Source: JBCCRH01 sp039208045 (GTDB lineage: Bacteria > Bacteroidota > Bacteroidia > Chitinophagales > Saprospiraceae). Taken from it: a DNA stretch of 14,505 nt. The translations under genes and the position numbers were made by a program. The notes under the pieces were generated by a model. The model worked only from the letters and a program-made list of their open reading frames with translations. It had not been told where the DNA came from and searched no databases. This document shows, piece by piece, positions 6,438-12,826 of the stretch. How positions within the stretch are numbered: position 1 is the stretch's first letter; each line of letters opens with the position of its first letter. The stretch covers positions 1 to 14,505 of the forward strand of contig JBCCRH010000110.1 of assembly GCA_039208045.1 (NCBI GenBank), given 5' to 3'.

Positions 6438-7776
6438 AAATGTAATCATAGCCATTTTGCTCATCAGCTTGGCACAGCTACAGGCGCAAGACCAAAACGC
6501 CTTGCTACAGCCCAAGATCAATTCGCCGTATTCGCGCTTTGGCTTGGGCGACTTGGTGGATCAGCACTTGGCAGCAGCCGGAGGTATGGGTGGATTAAGT
6601 GCAGCATTCGTGGATGCCTACAACGTCAATATCATGAATCCAGCGTCTTTGGCAAGGCTACAATCTACTGCCTTTGAAGTGGGCTTTTATGCCAAATATT
6701 CCTCTTTGGAGGGCCAAGACGAAACGCAAGGGATATGGAGTGGTAATCTCAATTATCTTGTGTTAGCGTTTCCGCTAAAAAATCCTATCAACAAAGTGCT
6801 GGATCGCGATAATTCGCCTTGGGGTTTGGGTATGAGTTTTTCCTTGTTGCCGTATTCACAAGTGGGGTACAATATACAGATTGCCACAGATCGAGGGGAA
6901 GATTTGGGTGAAGTAGAGCAGTTTTTGAAGGGGAGTGGTGGTACCTATCGCGTCAATTGGGGAAATGCCCTGCGGTACAGGAATATTGCTGTGGGAGTAA
7001 ACCTAGGGTATACTTTTGGCAAAATATTGAATAGCCGACGAGTGGAATACAATAGTTTTAACAATTTCTACAATACAGAGTTGCTAGATGATATTAGTGT
7101 AGGAGGATTGTTTTTTAATGTAGGGGTGCAGTATGCCTATTATTTCAAAAAGCCTGGGCGCGATGGGGTGCAAGTAGCGACTTCTAAGCGGCTGGTTATC
7201 GGAGCGTACGCCAACCCCAATCTACCGTTTAACACCCAAACCAGTAGGTTTTATCACCGGGACAACTTTGAGTACGGCGTATTGGATACGATTGTGGCGC
7301 CTCCCATCGTTGAATTAGACGGAACCCTTCCCGCAGAGTATGGTATTGGAATCACCTATGAGAAAATTAACAATTTCCGGGTTGGAGTAGAGTACAAGGG
7401 AGCCAATTGGAGCAGCTATGAGAACGAAGCGAAAGACGAAAGCCTTTCGAATACCTATCGAATATCAATAGGCGGTGAATGGACACCTAACTATATTTCT
7501 TATAATAGTTATTTAGAACGGGTCCGATACCGCTTTGGAGCCTTCTATGGCAACGACCCGCGAAGCTTCGCGGGCGAGCAACTCACACACTTTGGCTTGA
7601 CGCTTGGATTCGGTTTTCCGATTATCTTACCGCGTCAGCAAGTCTCCTTTTTAAATCTGGCGATAGAAGCAGGCCGGTTTGGCCTGAGTGATGGCCTGAA
7701 TGAGACCTATGCAAGGATTACCTTAGGATTTACTCTTAATGATAACAGTTGGTTTTTCAAACGCAAATTCAATTAA
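6418..7776 (+). CDS. FadL/OMPP1-like outer-membrane beta-barrel protein
   Basis: A 452-residue exported protein. Residues 1-23 form a signal peptide (positive start, hydrophobic core, LQAQ end). The mature part begins near the motif NSPYSRFGLGDL (35-46), which I know from Bacteroidota proteins annotated as outer-membrane protein or FadL-like. The rest is rich in alternating hydrophobic and aromatic strands (for example GMSFSLLPYSQVGYNIQI and the C-terminal ARITLGFTL), as expected for an outer-membrane barrel. FadL relatives move hydrophobic compounds, but the substrate here is unknown. The ATG lies within the last codons of coaX, and the following gene starts 2 bp after the stop, so it sits inside an operon. 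Confidence 0.8.
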   Translation: MLSFLHRNVIIAILLISLAQLQAQDQNALLQPKINSPYSRFGLGDLVDQHLAAAGGMGGLSAAFVDAYNVNIMNPASLARLQSTAFEVGFYAKYSSLEGQDETQGIWSGNLNYLVLAFPLKNPINKVLDRDNSPWGLGMSFSLLPYSQVGYNIQIATDRGEDLGEVEQFLKGSGGTYRVNWGNALRYRNIAVGVNLGYTFGKILNSRRVEYNSFNNFYNTELLDDISVGGLFFNVGVQYAYYFKKPGRDGVQVATSKRLVIGAYANPNLPFNTQTSRFYHRDNFEYGVLDTIVAPPIVELDGTLPAEYGIGITYEKINNFRVGVEYKGANWSSYENEAKDESLSNTYRISIGGEWTPNYISYNSYLERVRYRFGAFYGNDPRSFAGEQLTHFGLTLGFGFPIILPRQQVSFLNLAIEAGRFGLSDGLNETYARITLGFTLNDNSWFFKRKFN

Positions 7777-7778
7777 CC

Positions 7779-9242
7779 ATGAAAGTATTACGCAGTTTAG
7801 GGATAGTTATGACTGTATTAATGCTTGGTGTAAGCCCCGCTTACAACCAATGCAACACTTGGGTGGATAGCCCAAACAAAGACAAAGCAGAAAACTCACA
7901 CTCAGTGTATCGTCAATTTGTGAAAAACAAAGAGGTCGCTGACTTAGAAGCTTTAGATGCTGAAAATTTTAATATCGCTTTTACCGCTTGGGAAGAGGCG
8001 TTCAACTTAGCTCCAGGCGCGGATGGCGCTCGCGACTGGCATTTCACCGACGGAGCAAAGTTTTACATTGTAAAGTACAAGAAAGAAGCAGACGAAGCCA
8101 AGAAGAAAGAATATGCTGACAAGGTGGTAGAGCTGCTTACTACTGGTGCAAAGTGTATTGAAGATGGTACCATAAAGATTAAAGGGGTAGACGCCAACGG
8201 CTATGTAGGAAACTACATGTATGGCGAGGCTGCTTACCATATGTACTATACCTTACGTGCATCCTACAGTAGCGCTATTGATATGTTCAAAACAGCTTAC
8301 GCAAAAGCTGGGAACAATACTTTGTACACCTTACTAGAGCCCGCAGCAACGATGGCTGCCTACGAGTTTGATAAAGGCCGTATGGATCAGGCTACTACAC
8401 AAGCGCTCTATATCCAAATCGACGATATCATCACGTATAATATCGAGAATAATGCAGATTATGGTACCTACTATGATGATACCAAGAAGCGCGTGAAGGC
8501 AGCTTTTGCTGGCGTAGAAGATCGCGTATTTGACTGTGCGTATTTCAAGGAAGATTTGGAACCTAAGTACCGCGAGAAGCCAGAAGATTTAGATGTTATC
8601 AGGTATGTATACAATAAGTTGCGTACCCAAGGCTGTGATTCTACGGATGCTTTGTTGCAAGAGTTGAAAGTGAAATACGAGACTCTGGCTGTGGCAGAGA
8701 ATGAGCGCCTCGAAAAAATCCGTAGAGAAGAAAACCCTTGTTATGATGCCGTACAGTTGCAGAAAGAAGGTAAATATAAAGAAGCAATGGCTCGCTACGA
8801 GGAGTGCTTGGGTCAGCCCGATGATGCAGAGCATGCGCTGAAGGATGATAAGGCAAAAGCACAGATTTATTACAGTATGGCCAACATCCAAACGTGGCAA
8901 TTGGGGCAGCTAGGCTCCGCTCGTACCAATGTGGGCAAAGCCAGAAGCCTAGATAGCGATTGGGGTAAGCCGTATATCCTACTTGGTGATATTTACTCTA
9001 AGCTGAGCCGTGGTTCTTGTGACGATTGGAATAAGCGCCTAGCGGTATTGGCTGCTATCGATAAGTATTCATATGCTAAGTCCATCGATCCATCGGTTGC
9101 AAGTGATGCCAATCGCCGTATTGGCAACTTGAGTGCTTCGCGTCCTGATCAGCAGGAGGGCTTTATGCGTGGCGTGAAAGCTGGGCAGACGGTATCAGTG
9201 GGTTGTGGCATTGGAGAGAAGGTGAAAGTAAGATTTAAATAA
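7779..9242 (+). CDS. Exported TPR-like repeat protein (paralogue of 9557-10987)
   Basis: A 487-residue protein with a signal peptide (residues 1-23, ending SPAYNQ before C25), hence periplasmic or outer-membrane associated. It is almost entirely helical with tetratricopeptide-like pairs, clearest in residues 323-406 (EGKYKEAMARYEECL, then SARTNVGKARSLDSDWGKPYILLGDIYSK). It aligns along its length with the lipoprotein gene downstream: both have ADG after an AP motif, DWGxPYI, AKSIDxSVA and a C-terminal AGxxxxVGCxI. About seven cysteines line up. The ATG at 7779 is 2 bp behind the barrel-protein stop; a longer frame from 7749 would overlap that gene and lose the N-terminal signal. A scaffold or assembly role with the upstream barrel protein is inference; no enzyme motif is visible. 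Confidence 0.8.
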   Translation: MKVLRSLGIVMTVLMLGVSPAYNQCNTWVDSPNKDKAENSHSVYRQFVKNKEVADLEALDAENFNIAFTAWEEAFNLAPGADGARDWHFTDGAKFYIVKYKKEADEAKKKEYADKVVELLTTGAKCIEDGTIKIKGVDANGYVGNYMYGEAAYHMYYTLRASYSSAIDMFKTAYAKAGNNTLYTLLEPAATMAAYEFDKGRMDQATTQALYIQIDDIITYNIENNADYGTYYDDTKKRVKAAFAGVEDRVFDCAYFKEDLEPKYREKPEDLDVIRYVYNKLRTQGCDSTDALLQELKVKYETLAVAENERLEKIRREENPCYDAVQLQKEGKYKEAMARYEECLGQPDDAEHALKDDKAKAQIYYSMANIQTWQLGQLGSARTNVGKARSLDSDWGKPYILLGDIYSKLSRGSCDDWNKRLAVLAAIDKYSYAKSIDPSVASDANRRIGNLSASRPDQQEGFMRGVKAGQTVSVGCGIGEKVKVRFK

Positions 9243-9277
9243 AAATATACTGGTCTTTTTTTGAGACTTGTTAAATT

Positions 9278-9312
9278 AGAGCAGTGGTGTAGATGATATC
9301 ACTGCTCTTTTT
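9278..9312 (+). terminator. Rho-independent terminator after the purH-coaX-TPR gene cluster
   Basis: AGAGCAGTG (9278-9286) pairs perfectly with CACTGCTCT (9300-9308) around a 13-nt loop and runs straight into TTTT. It lies 36 bp after the stop of the TPR-like gene and closes the cluster that starts at purH. Confidence 0.85.
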
Positions 9313-9361
9313 ATTGAATATTAAGCTATAAATCTTTACAATTAGCTTGATATTCGCCTCA

Positions 9362-9482
9362 AGCCGGCTGGGCTCTTCATTTTTCCCCGATAGCTATCGG
9401 GACCAAAAACGAAGCAAAAACGCTAGAAAAGGCAAGATTTATCACGCCACAGCGTGACTCCTCCGTCAAACAGTGCCTTTTC
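9362..9482. repeat. Structured intergenic element with nested inverted repeats
   Basis: The 314-bp gene-free spacer 9243-9556 contains, after the terminator, a chain of inverted repeats. AGCCGGCT (9362-9369) and CCCGATAGCTATCGGG (9386-9401) are perfect palindromes. GAAAAGGCA (9426-9434) pairs with TGCCTTTTC (9474-9482), and that outer stem encloses the hairpin TCACGC-CACA-GCGTGA (9442-9457). The layout resembles dispersed intergenic elements I remember from other Bacteroidota genomes, but copy number cannot be judged from one window. No clear promoter for the gene at 9557 is visible in the rest of the spacer; its leader is simply AT-rich. Confidence 0.6.
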
Positions 9483-9556
9483 GGGCCACCGCCACTAGAT
9501 ATAGGGTGTGCGGCAATGCTCACCAGCTCTCTTTTTGTGTATAAAAATTTTTAAAG

Positions 9557-10987
9557 ATGCGTATTTACAACTTACTGTTGATATTAGTACTTAGCTTGGT
9601 TGTGTTTGCTTGTCCGACTAAGACGACAGAAGAAGCTCAAACGATTGAAGAGCAGCCGGTGACGACTGCTCCGCAGCCTAAAGAGGAAGACTTGAGTCCT
9701 TGCCCGAAGTTTCGGGATGCTCCTAATCCTGATGAGGCGGAGACGAATTATGTGTTGTATCGCGATTTCTTGAGAGTAGAGGAGTGGCAGCAAGCTTACG
9801 CTTACTGGCGTAAGGTGTATGAAGTGGCGCCTGCGGCGGATGGGCAACGTAATACCGTTTTGGCGGATGGGATTACTTTTATGGAGTATTTTATGTCGCA
9901 AGAGTCGGATGCCGCTAAGCGTGGGGTGTATGTGGATACTATTTTTATGATTTATGATCAGCTAGAGGAGTGCTATAGCAAAGGGGGGTATATTGAAGGG
10001 CTTAAGGCGTTTGATTTGTATTACAAATACCCGGATCGGGCGAGTAAGGTGGAGCAGTACGAGTTGTTTAAAGCTTCTTTGGATGAGGATGGGAAAAAGG
10101 CTAATGATTTTATTATTAATCCTTTCACGTCTTTGTTGGTGGAGCTGCATCAAAATGGGGAGGTATCTATGGAAGAAGCGCAGTTATATTCCGAAAAGAT
10201 CAAGGAGGTTATTGCTCATGGCCTAGAGAACTGTAAAGGGGTAGGTTGCGAGCGTTGGGAAATTGTGAATGGCTATGCGCCAGTTCGCATGGAGACCTTC
10301 GAGACTGTTCGCAACTTCTATGATTGTGATTATTATATCAATAAGTATTACAGCGACTTTGAAGCTAACAAAGAAGATTGCGATATCATTCGTAATGTGT
10401 ACAGTTACCTGAAATGGGGTGGCTGCTCGGAGGCCAATGAGCAATTTAAGGAGGTGATTCGCACCGGTAATAAGAATTGTGTAGAAGAGGGTACCCTGAA
10501 AAAAGCTTATGACGCCCTAAAGAATGCCGAATACGATCTTGCCATCAGCCTCTTCGAACAGGCCGTAATCGAAACCGACAATCCAGAACAAAAAGGTAAG
10601 ATTCTATTGGTGATCGCCAAGATATACAATGCCCATAAGCGCAACTTCTCTCAATCGCGTGCCTACGCCCGCAAAGCAGCTAAAGAGCGTCCTGATTGGG
10701 GTGAACCCTACATCCTCATCGGTCGTCTCTACGCTTCTAGCGGCCCCCTCTGCGGCCCTGGCCGTGGCTGGGATAGCCAGATCGTAGTCTGGCCCGCCCT
10801 GGATATGTGGAGCCGCGCCAAGTCTATCGATTCTAGCGTAGCGGCGGAGGCCAATAAGTGGATTCGTCAGTATTCCAAGTATATGCCGAAGAAGGAGGAT
10901 ATATTCTTGAGAAACCTCAAAGCGGGCGATTCATTTCGGGTGGGCTGCTGGATCCAGGAGACGACAAGGATTCGGACGGCGGATTAG
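9557..10987 (+). CDS. TPR-like lipoprotein (paralogue of 7779-9242)
   Basis: A 476-residue predicted lipoprotein: hydrophobic residues 5-18 lead to the lipobox VFAC with the lipidated cysteine C19, followed by a Glu/Thr/Pro-rich tether (20-46). From C49 onward it aligns with the exported protein encoded at 7779-9242: CPKFRDAPNPDEAETNYVLY against the corresponding N-terminal segment, AADG (93-96), DCDIIRNVYSYLKWGGC (274-290), DWGEPYILIG (380-389), AKSIDSSVA (421-429) and AGDSFRVGC (456-464). Tetratricopeptide-like helices are clearest at 313-392. It is separated from its paralogue by a terminator, so expression is probably independent. Third-position base use changes sharply from T/G-rich to C-rich near 10500. 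The gene ends 15 bp before the convergent T9SS cargo gene. Function unknown. Confidence 0.78.
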   Translation: MRIYNLLLILVLSLVVFACPTKTTEEAQTIEEQPVTTAPQPKEEDLSPCPKFRDAPNPDEAETNYVLYRDFLRVEEWQQAYAYWRKVYEVAPAADGQRNTVLADGITFMEYFMSQESDAAKRGVYVDTIFMIYDQLEECYSKGGYIEGLKAFDLYYKYPDRASKVEQYELFKASLDEDGKKANDFIINPFTSLLVELHQNGEVSMEEAQLYSEKIKEVIAHGLENCKGVGCERWEIVNGYAPVRMETFETVRNFYDCDYYINKYYSDFEANKEDCDIIRNVYSYLKWGGCSEANEQFKEVIRTGNKNCVEEGTLKKAYDALKNAEYDLAISLFEQAVIETDNPEQKGKILLVIAKIYNAHKRNFSQSRAYARKAAKERPDWGEPYILIGRLYASSGPLCGPGRGWDSQIVVWPALDMWSRAKSIDSSVAAEANKWIRQYSKYMPKKEDIFLRNLKAGDSFRVGCWIQETTRIRTAD

Positions 10988-11002
10988 GAGGGCTTTGGGG
11001 CA

Positions 11003-12775
11003 CTACTCTGTAAGTACTACCTTGGCTGTGCCTTGTATTTGCCCTTCCTGCCTAGCCTGTACTATGTATACACCTGCTGGCAGTGCTGATAGATCAAGTT
11101 GGCCATCGCGCTCCACATTAGGGCGAAGGACTACCCGACCCGATGCATCCAAGACGATATAGGATGAGGGTGCTGTGGTATTTTCATGGCAGGTTGCACA
11201 TCCATTCCATTGTACCCTTACTTTCCCCGAAGTAGGATTAGGCGACAGCCGAAAAGACTCCTCCATCAGAGCTTCCTCCACACTGGTAGTCTGTATCACT
11301 AGCTCTTGGCAAGTGGTATCCCGCCCCCGTGGATTGCTTACTGCTAGGCATACTTCATATATGCCTTCTTCTTCATAGGTATAAGAAGTGCTTCCTTGAC
11401 TATTATTCACAATCCACTGCCCATTTTCTTCTCCGAAATTCCACGCCCACTCTCTAATATCATGCTCTGAGGCATCCTCAAAATACACAGTAAGTCCATC
11501 CTCTTCATAGGTGAATAGAGCTGTTGGCGGTTTTCGTAAGGTATCGCAAGGGCTATCCTCTAGGTAGTTTAGGCGGTAGTTAGGGAAATTGGGTAGCGAG
11601 AAACCATTAGAAGTAATTAATGGTAGACAATGCTGACAAACTTGACAACTATCGCCTGGTAAATCAGGATATTCTATCACATGTAAATAAGAGACACCAT
11701 TGTTGCTATTGATATAAATTTTGCCATCCGGTGCTAGTTGGGCTAAATAAAAGGTAGTTGCAAAGAAACCGCTTTGTAAAAAACCATCCCAAACTGCAAC
11801 GGTATCCTTAGTGGCATTAATATTATCAGCCCAGAGGTCATATTGATAGACGTATTTGAAGGAGGAAACATATAAGAATCTAGAATTGGGAGAAATAGCT
11901 ACGCCCGCACAAGCTGCGGAATCCAAATAGGAGAGGTGTATAGGATTAGAGAGTGAACCATCACAGCGATCAAAATCAAATATACTGACCTCCACAGGTG
12001 TTGTAATAGTAATAACATTTACATCTACATATTTGCTGCCATCAGGAGCAAACACCCCTTGCCCTATTGAAAAAGAAGAGATAGCTTGACCAACGGTCTG
12101 TTCTTCCAAAACTTGTATTTTATCGGGGGTAATTAGAATTGGAATACGCTTACTTAGGCTATGTTTTTTTACCAAAAGCCACCAATCTCTACCATTGGCA
12201 TGTTTTGTAGCTGTAAGTTTACCCTTATCAAAAGTACCTTCAAGAATAACTTGATTTTTAGCAATAACGCTACCCAAACCATCATTTAAGCTCATATCAA
12301 TAAGAGAGTAATAAAGATGCTGGCTACTAAACAAGACCCCTTCCTCTCCTGGAATAATTTTATCCTTATGAAATAAATAATATAGGCTATCACTTTCGGG
12401 AACAGGTAAGATCATCGCTCCCTGGTCAAGTATATAGCCTTTGTCAGAATTGTTCTGCTGTGTTGAATGTAGTCCAGGGTTTAATCCCTCTCCATTTTCC
12501 ATTACTTCAAATTGGGCATTATAAATGTTCACTCCATCTGTAAAAAAGAGAAGATTACCATCGTCATCGCTGATACTAGCATTAGTTTGAAGAAAGTAAA
12601 TATCCCAAAAGATAGTGGACATCTCTGGTACCTCATTATTAAAGTCAAGTATCATACCTGCAAATGCAGGGTTACTTGGATGATCTTTACCTAGAAGCCA
12701 GATATGGTCATTCTTTTGGGCTGTTGCGTAGATATGACAAACAATTAAAAAAAATAAAATTCCTTTAAACTTCAT
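11003..12775 (-). CDS. T9SS cargo protein with propeller-like region and PKD domain
   Basis: A 590-residue exported protein: signal peptide 1-20 (hydrophobic core, ATAQ end), a long N-terminal region (21-410) with recurrent short beta motifs such as DGNLLFFTDG and APDGKIYINS typical of beta-propeller-like surface proteins of Saprospiria, a PKD-type domain (about 416-496, core WAWNFGE and YTYEEEGIYEVCLAV), and a C-terminal T9SS type A sorting domain (about 508-590, FRLSPNPTSGKV to LPAGVYIVQA). The sorting domain is removed on export, leaving the protein on the surface or released. Cysteine clusters CQVCQHC (377-383) and CATCH (526-530) are unusual. The start is 12775; an earlier in-frame ATG at 12802 lies inside a hairpin and would mask the signal peptide. 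Ligand or substrate unknown. Confidence 0.85.
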   Translation of the reverse strand: MKFKGILFFLIVCHIYATAQKNDHIWLLGKDHPSNPAFAGMILDFNNEVPEMSTIFWDIYFLQTNASISDDDGNLLFFTDGVNIYNAQFEVMENGEGLNPGLHSTQQNNSDKGYILDQGAMILPVPESDSLYYLFHKDKIIPGEEGVLFSSQHLYYSLIDMSLNDGLGSVIAKNQVILEGTFDKGKLTATKHANGRDWWLLVKKHSLSKRIPILITPDKIQVLEEQTVGQAISSFSIGQGVFAPDGSKYVDVNVITITTPVEVSIFDFDRCDGSLSNPIHLSYLDSAACAGVAISPNSRFLYVSSFKYVYQYDLWADNINATKDTVAVWDGFLQSGFFATTFYLAQLAPDGKIYINSNNGVSYLHVIEYPDLPGDSCQVCQHCLPLITSNGFSLPNFPNYRLNYLEDSPCDTLRKPPTALFTYEEDGLTVYFEDASEHDIREWAWNFGEENGQWIVNNSQGSTSYTYEEEGIYEVCLAVSNPRGRDTTCQELVIQTTSVEEALMEESFRLSPNPTSGKVRVQWNGCATCHENTTAPSSYIVLDASGRVVLRPNVERDGQLDLSALPAGVYIVQARQEGQIQGTAKVVLTE

Positions 12776-12790
12776 ATTTAATAGTTGAAC

Positions 12791-12813
12791 AGGATGCCGC
12801 AACGCGGCATCCT
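12791..12813 (-). terminator. Perfect 10-bp hairpin between two T9SS cargo genes
   Basis: AGGATGCCGC and GCGGCATCCT form a 10-bp perfect stem around a 3-nt loop, 13 bp after the stop of the beta-helix protein gene and 15 bp before the next start codon (both on the minus strand). No T-run follows it on the minus strand, so it may stabilise the upstream message or dampen read-through rather than terminate fully. Confidence 0.55.
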
Positions 12814-12826
12814 AAAATCTGAAAGG

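Noticed and set aside
7749..7778. Earlier start of the TPR-like protein at 7749
   Set aside because: It overlaps the barrel-protein gene and adds a polar stretch before the signal peptide; the ATG at 7779 gives a normal signal sequence.
8589..8900. Minus-strand reading frame opposite the TPR-like gene
   Set aside because: Hydrophobic, Leu-rich product typical of the reverse complement of a Glu/Lys-rich coding region; no start signal.
9993..10226. Alternative plus-strand frame inside the lipoprotein gene
   Set aside because: Leu/Arg-rich product in another frame of a gene whose own frame aligns with its paralogue.
12776..12802. Earlier start of the PKD/T9SS protein at 12802
   Set aside because: It falls inside the intercistronic hairpin and would add nine polar residues before an otherwise standard signal peptide.
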